Of a stretch of 27,172 bases of DNA, positions 1 through 6,864 are shown piece after piece. Origin of the DNA: a virus; the IMG/VR virus record IMGVR_UViG_3300046355_000059, positions 1 through 27,172 of that record. One strand, given 5' to 3'. Each line of letters opens with the position of its first letter. The stretch's first letter is position 1. The notes under the pieces are model-generated. The model had not been told where the DNA came from, searched no databases, and saw only the letters and a list, made by a program, of their open reading frames with translations. The translations under genes and the position numbers were made by a program.

Positions 1-585
1 AGTGTTAGCATTTTGACCAAGGCCAGTAGCGCCACCGCCACCGCCGCCACTTAGTCTCTGACCCCAGCCGCCGGCAAATCCTTCTCCAGCCACGCCGGCA
101 CCGCCGGAAATTACCGTACTATCAGACTCAGAAAATCCACCACCACCGCCAGAACCACCAGCGCGTCCAACTCCAGAGCCTCCATAGCCACCACCGCCAC
201 CACCGGTAGAACTTATGGAATTAAAACTAGATGATACACCGTCTCCGCCCGCACCGTAGAAGCTGCCACCATTGCTCCCACCAGCGCCGACCACTATAGT
301 TGCGCTGCTTGAAATAGTAGTAGCGGTTATTACCTTGTAACCGCCTCCACCGCCACCACCAAGAGAACCGCCGCCTCCACCGCCTGCGATAATTAATACA
401 TCTGCGGTAAGAACCCCGCCAGTAACATTAAGAGTTCCACTAGAAGTAAAGGCGCGGTAATAGTAAGTTGAGTCTTCAGATAGAATTCCACCAGAAACGG
501 TTGGTGGAAAGGTTACGCCGGTAGATGCGTTTCGATATCTGGTTGGAGCAGACATGCTGCTCTTGCTCATTCTATTGACAGTCAT
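1..585 (-). CDS. Glycine-rich tail protein, C-terminus outside the window
   Basis: The reading frame starts with ATG at 585 and stays open for 195 codons to the window edge. The first 75 or so residues are non-repetitive (it begins MTVNRMSKSSMSAP). The rest is dominated by runs of four to six glycines broken by short Ser/Thr/Val segments. This is the composition of phage tail-tip adhesins built of polyglycine helices, so a host-contact or tail role is likely by analogy. It lies 14 bases after a second glycine-rich gene. There is no Shine-Dalgarno sequence; instead a TATAAT box ends 6 bases before the ATG. Later in-frame Met codons (residues 6 and 11) are possible starts. Confidence 0.75.
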   Translation of the reverse strand, partial: MTVNRMSKSSMSAPTRYRNASTGVTFPPTVSGGILSEDSTYYYRAFTSSGTLNVTGGVLTADVLIIAGGGGGGSLGGGGGGGYKVITATTISSSATIVVGAGGSNGGSFYGAGGDGVSSSFNSISSTGGGGGGYGGSGVGRAGGSGGGGGFSESDSTVISGGAGVAGEGFAGGWGQRLSGGGGGGATGLGQNANT

Positions 586-591
586 ACGTCT

Positions 592-597
592 ATTATA
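592..597 (-). promoter_or_regulatory. Putative -10 box (TATAAT), leaderless spacing
   Basis: On the minus strand GGGTATAAT is followed by exactly 6 bases and then the ATG at 585. Transcription would then begin at or beside the start codon. No convincing -35 box is visible. Confidence 0.5.
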
Positions 598-599
598 CC

Positions 600-1868
600 C
601 TAAGCGTAGCGGATTATGACAATGCCAGAACCGCCAGAGCCGGCAACGTTTACTTGGTCGTTTCCGCCACCGCCAGAGCCAGAGTTTGCAGCACCGCTGC
701 CTGCACCAGTTCCGTAATAGCCACCAGCACCAGCACCGCCGCCGCCACCGGCAGCAGGTGTAATGTTGCCATAGTAAGCACCACCACCGCCACCGCCAGC
801 AAAAGCGTTTCCGTAACCGGTATTAGTTGCTTGGGCAAAAGCAGAATATGCAGATGTTGCAGCACCACCAGCGCCTGGATTAGAGTTGTAGTCGGCCCAT
901 GCTCCAGCGCCTGCAGCGCCACCGCCACCACCACCGGCATAAATAGCAGACCTACCGCTACCACCAGCGTTACCCTGCCCAGATGTTCCAGCGCCACCAG
1001 CACCATTCACTGCGCCACCACCACCACCAGAACCACCAGCGGTGCCCTGCGTTCCACCACCAATAGCAGTAGTAAAGCCCGCAATAGAGGAATTGCTGCC
1101 ACTGGTAGATTGGCCGCCACCAGCGCCAACGGTAACAGTGTATCCGGTTGCTGATAGCGATTGAGAAGATAGTGAAACAACACCACCAGCACCTCCACCA
1201 CCGCCACCAGCGTTCTCTCCGCGACCTCCACCACCAGCGCCTGCAATAACAAGCATTTCAGCGTTTGGAATTGCTGCAGTAGGAGTGAAAGTGCCTGAAG
1301 CCTTAAAGACGTGGTAAGTGTAAGCGCCATTCTGATAAACATCTCCACCAGTTGCCTTAGGCTGAATACCTGCAGCTGGAACCTTAGAGATGCCGTATAA
1401 AGTTACAGTACTATTTTGAACAAAAGTTCCACCAATATAGTTGTCAAAAGTTATTGAAGTAACTGCTGCAGTGCTCGACCAAAGGCCGGCATCTAAAGTC
1501 TGCTTTGCGTCTGATTGGTTCGCCTCTTGAACGTGGTCAATTGAAAATGACTTGTTAGCATTGCCCGCGTAGTTTGGAATATAGAGAGTGCCGTTGCCAA
1601 ATGTATTAGCGGTAAGCCCTGGGTGGTTAGTGTCATTTGCATAATAATCAGTTCTTGAAAAACTTGATGCGGATGTGCCATTGCCCATGAGCTGACGGCT
1701 TGTATATCCGCTGGTGCTTCCATTAAAGTAAATGCCTAGAAAAGCATTATTATTTGTGCGCAGTGAAAATGTAACCATCAAGTCTGTGTAGGTCTGAGGT
1801 ATTGATGTTAGTTGAATTAACGAGGGGGTAGCCCCTACGGTAATTTCCGCAATCTTTGTCATGCTCAT
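600..1868 (-). CDS. Tail protein: beta-type module plus glycine-rich adhesin domain
   Basis: The product is 422 aa from the ATG at 1868. That start overlaps the previous stop as ATGA and has GGAG a few bases upstream; the longer frame would start well inside the neighbouring gene. Residues 1 to about 165 resemble the two genes upstream: a segment like SIPQTYTDLMV, an NG turn and a closing VTLYGIS. After a linker with a Y-x-Y-H-V-F-K-A-S-G-T-F-T segment, about 220 residues are glycine-rich and end in IVIIRYA. Such Gly-rich domains with an IVIIRY end are common in phage tail proteins; a receptor-binding role is inferred. Much of the apparent coding potential on the other strand here comes from the GGN repeats. 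Confidence 0.8.
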   Translation of the reverse strand: MSMTKIAEITVGATPSLIQLTSIPQTYTDLMVTFSLRTNNNAFLGIYFNGSTSGYTSRQLMGNGTSASSFSRTDYYANDTNHPGLTANTFGNGTLYIPNYAGNANKSFSIDHVQEANQSDAKQTLDAGLWSSTAAVTSITFDNYIGGTFVQNSTVTLYGISKVPAAGIQPKATGGDVYQNGAYTYHVFKASGTFTPTAAIPNAEMLVIAGAGGGGRGENAGGGGGGAGGVVSLSSQSLSATGYTVTVGAGGGQSTSGSNSSIAGFTTAIGGGTQGTAGGSGGGGGAVNGAGGAGTSGQGNAGGSGRSAIYAGGGGGGAAGAGAWADYNSNPGAGGAATSAYSAFAQATNTGYGNAFAGGGGGGAYYGNITPAAGGGGGAGAGGYYGTGAGSGAANSGSGGGGNDQVNVAGSGGSGIVIIRYA

Positions 1869-2356
1869 GCTAGAACTCCGTAAAGTGTGAAAGTTGAACC
1901 AGCAGTCCAAGAACTAGCAGACTCGGCAATAATGGTAATAGATGTAATAGCAGCAGTATTCGCCCAACGGTTTGCAAACATAGCAACACGACCTGCTGGG
2001 TCGCTACCACGTCCTAGAAAAACCTTGTGCTTATCAGTAGCATTAGCATCTAAAAAATCACCCTGAAAGTTAGCAATTGTTCCCAAGGTTGACCATCCAA
2101 GCATTCCAAACGTTGTAGCATTGCCAGACTGCGTGACCGCCGATGAGCCGTCACCGTGAGCGCGAACAAAATAATAGTTAGAACCGCTATCGCCATTCAA
2201 ATTAATGAAACAGCCATAGACATTTCCAACTGTATTTGAACCTGTGATAACTAATCGCAAATCTCTATATGTTTGTGGGATATTAGAGAAAGTCACTGTT
2301 GCAGATGCTGCACTCAAAGTAACATTTCCAATTGCCTGCATTGCTGGAGCTGCCAT
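1865..2356 (-). CDS. Tail module protein (paralogue of both neighbours)
   Basis: 163 aa. The ATG at 2356 overlaps the stop of the upstream gene as TAATG, and its own stop overlaps the next start as ATGA, so the three genes are translationally linked. It consists almost entirely of the module shared with the flanking genes: FSNIPQTYRDLRL near residue 25, LNGDSGSNYYF near residue 55 and a closing FTLYGVLA. The alternating hydrophobic pattern suggests an all-beta fold. A structural role at the tail is inferred from position; no enzyme motif is seen. Confidence 0.8.
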   Translation of the reverse strand: MAAPAMQAIGNVTLSAASATVTFSNIPQTYRDLRLVITGSNTVGNVYGCFINLNGDSGSNYYFVRAHGDGSSAVTQSGNATTFGMLGWSTLGTIANFQGDFLDANATDKHKVFLGRGSDPAGRVAMFANRWANTAAITSITIIAESASSWTAGSTFTLYGVLA

Positions 2357-2949
2357 TATTTTACTCCGTATAGACTGAATCGACTGCAGGTAATGAGATT
2401 ACCGCCACTTGGGTAAAGTTGAATTGAAGTTATTGCCGAAGTTGATAACCAGGCTCCAGAGGCCAAAGCAATAACATTTGTAGCCCCGCTATGAGGCACA
2501 CCGCTCAAACTTTTGATTGTCTTATTTTTTGAGGTTGAAGCAAAATCAACTATATCAATAACTATTGGCCCGAATAAGTTAGCAGCCGCAGTTGAACCTG
2601 CGATACTTCCAGCATAAGCAGAAGTCTGACTACCTACACCATATGCCCCCATAGAGCCATTAAATCCATACACTTCATGCCAAGAATAGTTTGAACCACC
2701 ATCGCCGTTGATGCGAATGTACATATCTCTAATTTCTGGAGCAGCGTCACTTCTCGCAGTTACACGAAGCTGTAAATGCTTGTACTGACTATAGTTCTGC
2801 AGATTAGTGAAACTAACAGATGAGACAGAAGAGGTCAGGAACTGCGAACTAATCAACTCAAAGTCGCTAGTCTGCCCATTGTTAGCGGCAACATTAGAAT
2901 ACTTAGACCAGTTACTGATACCTGATTTAGAGAGTGAATAAACACCCAT
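2356..2949 (-). CDS. Tail module protein (paralogue of the next two genes)
   Basis: 197 aa with a GGGAG ribosome binding site before ATG 2949. After about 30 unique N-terminal residues it has the same module as the next two genes: FTNLQNYSQYKHLQLRV around residues 47-63, INGDGGSNYSW around 80-90 and the end FSLYGVK. The residue pattern NGDxGSNY is nearly identical to that in the 1865-2356 gene. The function is probably virion-structural, in the tail or a fibre; the specific role is unknown. Confidence 0.8.
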   Translation of the reverse strand: MGVYSLSKSGISNWSKYSNVAANNGQTSDFELISSQFLTSSVSSVSFTNLQNYSQYKHLQLRVTARSDAAPEIRDMYIRINGDGGSNYSWHEVYGFNGSMGAYGVGSQTSAYAGSIAGSTAAANLFGPIVIDIVDFASTSKNKTIKSLSGVPHSGATNVIALASGAWLSTSAITSIQLYPSGGNLITCSRFSLYGVK

Positions 2950-2963
2950 TAGTTACTCCCTAG

Positions 2964-3293
2964 TTAAGCGATTTCAGAACCGAAGATGTTTACGCTCATG
3001 TTTGAAGACGAAGTATAGACAGTCACAACATCAGTAGCTGCAAGAGTAATACCAAGAGTAAGCGTAGTAGAGTCAGAAGCGCCAACAGCGACATCATATG
3101 CAAGGTACTGGGCGTCGGTCAAGGTTGCACCTGCGACACGCACAGCAAGGCGGAATGAGCCGACTGCAGTTGCTCGGTTAGCGATGACGATAGTTGAAAT
3201 AACTACTGATTTGCCAGCACCTACAGTATATACGTCTGTATTAGTAGTTGCTGCAGGAGCAGACTGTGCTAGAACTTTATAAGTTGTTGCCAT
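2964..3293 (-). CDS. Small virion-type beta protein, function unknown
   Basis: 109 aa, start ATG 3293 with AAGGA upstream. The protein is Ala/Thr/Val-rich with no Cys and alternating hydrophobic residues, as in small beta-sandwich virion proteins. It begins MATTYKVLAQSAPAATTNTD and continues with a VYTVGAGKSVVIS segment. Similar short proteins are common next to phage tail-fibre genes, but I do not recognise a specific family. Neighbours on both sides are fibre-type genes, and spacing is only 9 to 14 bases. Confidence 0.75.
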   Translation of the reverse strand: MATTYKVLAQSAPAATTNTDVYTVGAGKSVVISTIVIANRATAVGSFRLAVRVAGATLTDAQYLAYDVAVGASDSTTLTLGITLAATDVVTVYTSSSNMSVNIFGSEIA

Positions 3294-3302
3294 GATTTAT
3301 CC

Positions 3303-4187
3303 TTACGCGCCCATCAAGAGGAATGAACTGATTGTTTCGCCGGTAGCGGCTGCTGCTGAATTAATCCACTTCGATGAAGCAGAGTCGTAAGTCAATGATT
3401 GACCGTTAGTTGGTGATGTAATGTTTACATCTGTAATATTACCAAACGTGTGTGTATGGCTAGTAGAAGCCTTGCCGGCAAGGTCGGTAGTCAGGTTGGT
3501 GACTTGGGACTGTGCAACAGTTAGAGTTGACTGAGCCTTGTTCTTCCAAAGGCCAGTAGATGATTCATACTGCAGAAGGTCACCATTGGTCTTTGAAGTA
3601 ATAAGCACATCGTGCAACTCATCAAGTTCAAAGCCGTTTTGAACCTTGACTAGAATTTCACCAACAGTTGTTGATGCGCGGGTGACAATGCCAATGTAAA
3701 CCATGTGGTTTGGCGCTACAGGCTTGTTTGATAGACCATAAACTAGCCCACCAGCGGTAGTTGGTGAAAGCCATACTGGGTCGCCGGCAGCTGCTGTTCC
3801 AGTATTTAGTCCACCAAGGAAGCCATCTGTGATTACATAACCTAGGCCATTGTTGGCAAGGTCCTGCACGAGGAGACCAAGGGTCTTTGATGAGGTTGAT
3901 TCACCATTTGCCTGTGAAAGCGAAATTAGCGCATTAGAGCCGTTAGCGCCTGAAACATAAACTGCTTGACCCTTAGTCATTGCAGAACCAGATGAGTTTT
4001 TAACATACTGGCGGATTGCAGTAGTTGATGGGTAGGCTAGTGAGGTCCAAACGGTAGAACCATCGCCATACTTGACTAGACCGGTATCAGTTTCTAGACC
4101 GATTTCACCAGCAGCAAGAGTTGGGTTAGTCGATGTCCAGGTAGCAGCTGTGCTTCTACGGTGCTTAATAATTGTTTGGACTGGCAT
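3303..4187 (-). CDS. Fibre protein with Mtd_N-like N-terminal domain
   Basis: 294 aa. Residues 1 to about 52 fit the N-terminal domain of the major tropism determinant (Mtd_N): HRRSTAATWTSTNPTLAAGE, then IGLETDTGLVKYGDGSTVW. This domain attaches many phage fibres and adhesins to the virion. The remainder has a VKNSSG...KGQAVYVSGANG segment and a HTHTFGNITDV segment near residue 245, both typical of phage tail fibres. The ATG at 4187 overlaps the preceding stop as TAATG. A role as fibre or spike is likely; the receptor is unknown. Confidence 0.85.
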   Translation of the reverse strand: MPVQTIIKHRRSTAATWTSTNPTLAAGEIGLETDTGLVKYGDGSTVWTSLAYPSTTAIRQYVKNSSGSAMTKGQAVYVSGANGSNALISLSQANGESTSSKTLGLLVQDLANNGLGYVITDGFLGGLNTGTAAAGDPVWLSPTTAGGLVYGLSNKPVAPNHMVYIGIVTRASTTVGEILVKVQNGFELDELHDVLITSKTNGDLLQYESSTGLWKNKAQSTLTVAQSQVTNLTTDLAGKASTSHTHTFGNITDVNITSPTNGQSLTYDSASSKWINSAAAATGETISSFLLMGA

Positions 4188-5206
4188 TAGGCCGTGCCTC
4201 CATCAATGAATGAGATATAAGTTGGGTCAAATCCAATTGTCGAACCGACATAAGTGATAGGCAAGGTTCCTGCTAGGTCGCCTAGGTTACCCGCTGGACC
4301 TTGAGGGCCAGTTGCACCCTGAGGGCCCGTAGCTCCAGTGGCACCAGTGGCACCCTGCAGAGCAAGTGGCATCCAGTGAGTTGCCCCAATTTCTGGAACT
4401 TCTCCAACAGTTGGATTTCCTGAAGCAAACCAAGAAGCACCATTATAGTAAACCGCATCGTCATCTACGTAGTCAGTAGAGTTTGACCAGACACCCTGCC
4501 AGTTTAGGCCAGTTGCACCAGTGGCTCCGGTAGCTCCGGTGTTACCGGTGTCACCCTTTTCACCCTTGTCGCCGCGTGGAATAGCGATGTCAAATACTGC
4601 AGCAGTCGTAGTTCCAACATTTGTAACCGATGCGCTTGAACCAGCAGCGCCAGTGGTTACAGTTCCAACATTGATTGTTGCAGCAGTTCCCGCAGCACCG
4701 GTTGCACCAGTGGCTCCGGTAGCACCGGTGGCACCAGTAGGTCCAGTTGGGCCAACTAGGTAGTAGGTTCCACTTGCATCTGGCACAGGTGAGGCGCTTG
4801 TAAGGTCAACAGTTGTGCCCTGCGGTAGTTCAAAGCTGAAGTCTGGGATGCCGCGAGTCGGGGTTCCATCAGCATCAGTTAGGCGGAAGGTTACCTTCCA
4901 GGTCCAGTCAACTGGGTTGTTATCTGCATCATCAGTTGCAACAAGGCGAACACCACGTGTTCCAGAGTAGCCAAGAAGATAGCCCTCTGAGTCAAGGTCG
5001 CATGAGATTGTTGCAGGAAGAATAGTTACAGGTGCAGGAGATGCGCTGACATTCTTTACATAGTTTGGGGATGGTGTAAATAGAACTGAGCCTTTTGCAG
5101 GCATGCCATCTGGATAAAGGTCTCCGTCATTGCTGTCAGAGTAGGCAAGAAGGAAGCGTCCGGTAACTGTACCGTAGCCTACGTTTGATGGGAGTTCATT
5201 AGCCAT
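4187..5206 (-). CDS. Collagen-like fibre protein with carbohydrate-binding-like domain
   Basis: 339 aa. Residues 1 to about 150 form a non-repetitive domain with VTGRFLLAYSDSNDGD near the start. Gly-X-Y repeats (GPTGPTGATGATG, GDKGEKGDTGNTG) occupy about 152-173 and 212-233, with a third block at 285-307. Between the second and third blocks, residues 236-283 contain WQGVW...YVDDDAVYYNGASWFA, the aromatic pattern of CBM5/12-type chitin-binding modules. It ends IDGGTA, a tail shared with other fibre genes here. There is no Shine-Dalgarno sequence; a TAGAAT box lies 9 bases before the ATG. A trimeric, sugar-binding fibre is inferred. Confidence 0.85.
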   Translation of the reverse strand: MANELPSNVGYGTVTGRFLLAYSDSNDGDLYPDGMPAKGSVLFTPSPNYVKNVSASPAPVTILPATISCDLDSEGYLLGYSGTRGVRLVATDDADNNPVDWTWKVTFRLTDADGTPTRGIPDFSFELPQGTTVDLTSASPVPDASGTYYLVGPTGPTGATGATGATGATGAAGTAATINVGTVTTGAAGSSASVTNVGTTTAAVFDIAIPRGDKGEKGDTGNTGATGATGATGLNWQGVWSNSTDYVDDDAVYYNGASWFASGNPTVGEVPEIGATHWMPLALQGATGATGATGPQGATGPQGPAGNLGDLAGTLPITYVGSTIGFDPTYISFIDGGTA

Positions 5207-5215
5207 TGTAACTCT

Positions 5216-5221
5216 ATTCTA
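5216..5221 (-). promoter_or_regulatory. Putative extended -10 box (TGGTAGAAT)
   Basis: Minus-strand TGG directly precedes TAGAAT, 9 bases before the ATG of the collagen-like gene (5206) and just after the stop of the HNH gene (5228). Transcription would start within about 3 bases of the ATG, which fits the absence of a ribosome binding site. Confidence 0.5.
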
Positions 5222-5227
5222 CCATAA

Positions 5228-5602
5228 CTAGGCGGTCTCAGTGTCTTTTTTATAGTCGCCATTTTCCCAAGTCTTGATTCTGTGACATGTCGCGCAAAGA
5301 ACCTGTATGTTGTCGTCTTGTATTAATTTAGCAAGCGAAGCTTTAGTTCTTTTTATACCACTTCTTTTTAGGCCGCCCTTGACGGCGACAATGTGGTCAA
5401 ACTCAAGTCCAGCAAAATGACCATTATACCCGCACTTAGCGCAGCCCGTCTTTACCTTATACTCGTTAAATAGATTGGCGGCCTCTACTCGATATTGCCT
5501 AGACTTTGAGGCGCTGTATCGCCTATAGCAAATTGCACAAGCAGAATTAATTCTTTTGTGCTGAACAAACTCGTGGTCTGCGCATCGCTTTGCTTCTGAC
5601 AT
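5228..5602 (-). CDS. HNH endonuclease (homing type)
   Basis: 124 aa. Two zinc-knuckle pairs are visible: CAICYRRY near residue 22 and CAKCG near residue 55. The HNH core follows: LEFDHIVAVKGG, then NIQVLCATCHRIKTWE. Such free-standing HNH enzymes nick or cut DNA and commonly behave as mobile elements inside phage structural clusters. It sits between two fibre genes. Its ATG overlaps the upstream stop (TAATG) and a promoter-like box follows its stop. It is more Lys/Arg- and AT-rich than its neighbours, in keeping with horizontal arrival. Confidence 0.88.
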   Translation of the reverse strand: MSEAKRCADHEFVQHKRINSACAICYRRYSASKSRQYRVEAANLFNEYKVKTGCAKCGYNGHFAGLEFDHIVAVKGGLKRSGIKRTKASLAKLIQDDNIQVLCATCHRIKTWENGDYKKDTETA

Positions 5603-5823
5603 TAAGCGGTTCCGCCGTCGATTACAGTTCCATCGAATGAACCAGTAGCGCCCGCTGGGCCTTGAATTCCACCATAGGGTAGGTCAAGGTAGTTGTCTAC
5701 TCCGTTGCCAATCTTAAACTGGTCGGTGTCTGTTTCAAGCACCATCTCACGGATAGCGATAATAGGATTAGCGGAGGTCCACTCAGCGAGTGTGCCGCCT
5801 CTAAGTTGAATTTGAACTGCCAT
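5602..5823 (-). CDS. Short Mtd_N-like fibre-attachment protein
   Basis: 73 aa, nearly all one Mtd_N-like domain: LRGGTLAEWTSANPIIA, then VLETDTDQFKIGNG and DLPYGG, followed by one collagen-like triplet stretch (GPAGATG) and the end VIDGGTA. It matches the N-terminus of the 3303-4187 product in order and spacing. It may be an adaptor, or the remnant of a longer fibre cut off by arrival of the HNH gene immediately downstream. Both ends overlap their neighbours as TAATG. Confidence 0.8.
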   Translation of the reverse strand: MAVQIQLRGGTLAEWTSANPIIAIREMVLETDTDQFKIGNGVDNYLDLPYGGIQGPAGATGSFDGTVIDGGTA

Positions 5824-6563
5824 TAAATAATCACGCTTCCGCCATCAATGCTAGGAATACCGCCATAAATACTAGATGGAATACCACCATCAATGTTACC
5901 ATAAGGTGCGCCTGCGGCACCTGCTGGACCTACCAGCGTTGCGAGCCACTCCGACTCAGTTCCAGTGAAACCATCAAGTTGTGCAACTTGATACGCCGAT
6001 AGGCCGGTAAGGCCTTGATTGCCAGTGTCACCCTTATCGCCTTTAAGGCCTTGAGGACCAGCGGGCCCCATAGGGCCTGTAGCGCCATCTGCCCCATTGA
6101 GGCCATCACTTCCAGCAGGACCTTGAGGTCCGACAGCACCTGTTGCGCCCTGCGGTCCTTGTATGCCTTGAGGTCCGGTCTCGCCCTGAATTCCTTGTAG
6201 ACCCTGAGGTCCCATTGGTCCAGCAGCCCCTTCCAAACCATCCGCACCAGCAGGACCTTGTATTCCTTCAATTCCTTGAGGCCCAGTCGCGCCAACTTCA
6301 CCTTGGATGCCCTGCGGTCCTGTAGCGCCTTGAGGGCCTGTAGCGCCCGTAGCGCCGGTTTCTCCTTGAACACCTTGTTCTCCTTGTGGACCCTGCGGTC
6401 CAGCCTCTCCTTGCGGGCCCTGTGGCCCCTGGTTGCCATCAGAGCCAGATGCTCCGGCTCCACCACCAGTCTTCTTATCAAGTTTCTTAATTTCAGACTC
6501 GACCTTATCGGTCCAGTCGCGTGACTGTACCGGAAGATTCGGGTCTGGAAAGTAAATGGCCAT
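5823..6563 (-). CDS. Collagen-like fibre protein
   Basis: 246 aa from ATG 6563 (MAIYFPDPN). A GTG at 6599 would add 12 codons but lies inside a terminator hairpin, so it is rejected. Residues 1-35 form a charged, probably coiled-coil head (WTDKVESEIKKLDKK). Residues of about 38-185 are Gly-X-Y repeats such as GPQGPQGEAGPQGPQGEQG, followed by GFTGTESEWLATLVGPAG near 210, a segment often seen at the end of phage collagen stretches. The C-terminus has three IDGG/YGG motifs. A trimeric fibre is expected. There is no clear ribosome binding site; a TAGAAT box lies 7 bases before the ATG. Confidence 0.85.
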   Translation of the reverse strand: MAIYFPDPNLPVQSRDWTDKVESEIKKLDKKTGGGAGASGSDGNQGPQGPQGEAGPQGPQGEQGVQGETGATGATGPQGATGPQGIQGEVGATGPQGIEGIQGPAGADGLEGAAGPMGPQGLQGIQGETGPQGIQGPQGATGAVGPQGPAGSDGLNGADGATGPMGPAGPQGLKGDKGDTGNQGLTGLSAYQVAQLDGFTGTESEWLATLVGPAGAAGAPYGNIDGGIPSSIYGGIPSIDGGSVII

Positions 6564-6570
6564 ATCTACT

Positions 6571-6576
6571 ATTCTA
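6571..6576 (-). promoter_or_regulatory. Putative -10 box (TAGAAT), leaderless spacing
   Basis: GGTAGAATAG on the minus strand is identical over 10 bases to the element before the other collagen-like gene at 5216. Seven bases separate TAGAAT from the ATG at 6563. No -35 box is evident. Confidence 0.45.
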
Positions 6577-6599
6577 CCTTGTCTTCTTAGAAAATGCAC

Positions 6600-6636
6600 A
6601 AAACCCCCGGAGCGATAAATGCTCGACGGGGGCTTT
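6600..6636 (-). terminator. Rho-independent terminator
   Basis: CCCCCG (6604-6609) pairs with CGGGGG (6627-6632), and GAGC (6610-6613) with GCTC (6621-6624), with a 2-base bulge and a 7-base loop. On the minus strand the hairpin is followed by TTTT. The plus-strand tail (CTTTG) is weaker. Confidence 0.8.
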
Positions 6637-6673
6637 GTTATGCTATCACTGCTAAGGAGGAAAGCAGGACCGC
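6600..6673 (-). ncRNA. Candidate small RNA with anti-Shine-Dalgarno hairpin loop
   Basis: An extended -10 box (TGCTATAAT, 6680-6688) predicts a minus-strand start near 6673, and the terminator at 6600-6636 would end the transcript after about 74 bases. No reading frame occupies it. The first element is a hairpin at 6649-6667: stem CTGCT/AGCAG with loop TTCCTCCTT. The loop includes CCTCCTT, the anti-Shine-Dalgarno core of 16S rRNA. It could pair with AAGGAGG sites such as those in front of many early genes here. Alternatively this is an attenuated leader of the fibre genes. The promoter, ends and function are predictions. Confidence 0.45.
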
Positions 6674-6679
6674 ATGTAT

Positions 6680-6688
6680 ATTATAGCA
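6680..6688 (-). promoter_or_regulatory. Extended -10 promoter (TGCTATAAT)
   Basis: Perfect TATAAT preceded by TGC on the minus strand, just beyond the stop of the 35-aa basic gene. No TTGACA-like box lies 17 bases upstream; extended -10 promoters often lack one. It would drive the predicted small RNA and, by read-through, the fibre genes. Confidence 0.55.
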
Positions 6689-6690
6689 CA

Positions 6691-6798
6691 TTACCTACGC
6701 TTAGTAGTTTTCCTAGCAGTCTTCTTGTGTGACTTCTCACGACGCTTTTCCTTGTGCTTCTTGCCTGAATCTTTTTTTGAGTCTCTATGTACTGCCAT
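6691..6798 (-). CDS. 35-aa highly basic protein
   Basis: The frame runs from ATG 6798 to TAA 6691 with AAAGG upstream of the start. About 20 of 35 residues are Lys, Arg or His (it begins MAVHRDSKKDSGKKHKEKRR) and there are no hydrophobic blocks, so it is probably disordered and able to bind nucleic acid. It stands alone between the terminator that follows the capsid gene and a promoter. A role in DNA packaging or condensation is possible but is only inferred from charge and position. Confidence 0.6.
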   Translation of the reverse strand: MAVHRDSKKDSGKKHKEKRREKSHKKTARKTTKRR

Positions 6799-6814
6799 GA
6801 TTACCTTTCCTAAT

Positions 6815-6852
6815 AAGAAAACCCCCACCCGATGTGGGTAGGGGTTTTCTTT
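6815..6852 (-). terminator. Strong bidirectional terminator after the capsid gene
   Basis: GAAAACCCC (6817-6825) pairs perfectly with GGGGTTTTC (6841-6849), with an inner ACCC/GGGT helix. T-rich tracts occur on both strands. It begins about 12 bases after the capsid stop and should reduce read-through from the head genes into the fibre genes. Confidence 0.88.
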
Positions 6853-6864
6853 GGTTGCTTAGAA

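Noticed and set aside
650-1348. Alternative frames of over 100 codons on both strands opposite the glycine-rich gene
   Set aside because: They exist only because GGN repeats lack stop codons in other frames; compositions (poly-Val/Leu or poly-Ser/Thr) are not protein-like.
1-1350. Repeated CCACCGCC-type units that look like a tandem or CRISPR-like array
   Set aside because: They are codons for glycine runs on the minus strand; spacing is irregular and there are no constant repeats with unique spacers.
5930-6524. Other-frame readings over the collagen repeats
   Set aside because: The Gly-X-Y frame has the clear start, motifs and overlaps; the others are shadows of the repeat.
6651-6700. Plus-strand AAGGAGG followed by an ATG at 6674
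   Set aside because: The frame ends after ten codons; the AAGGAGG is better explained as the complement of the hairpin loop in the predicted minus-strand RNA.
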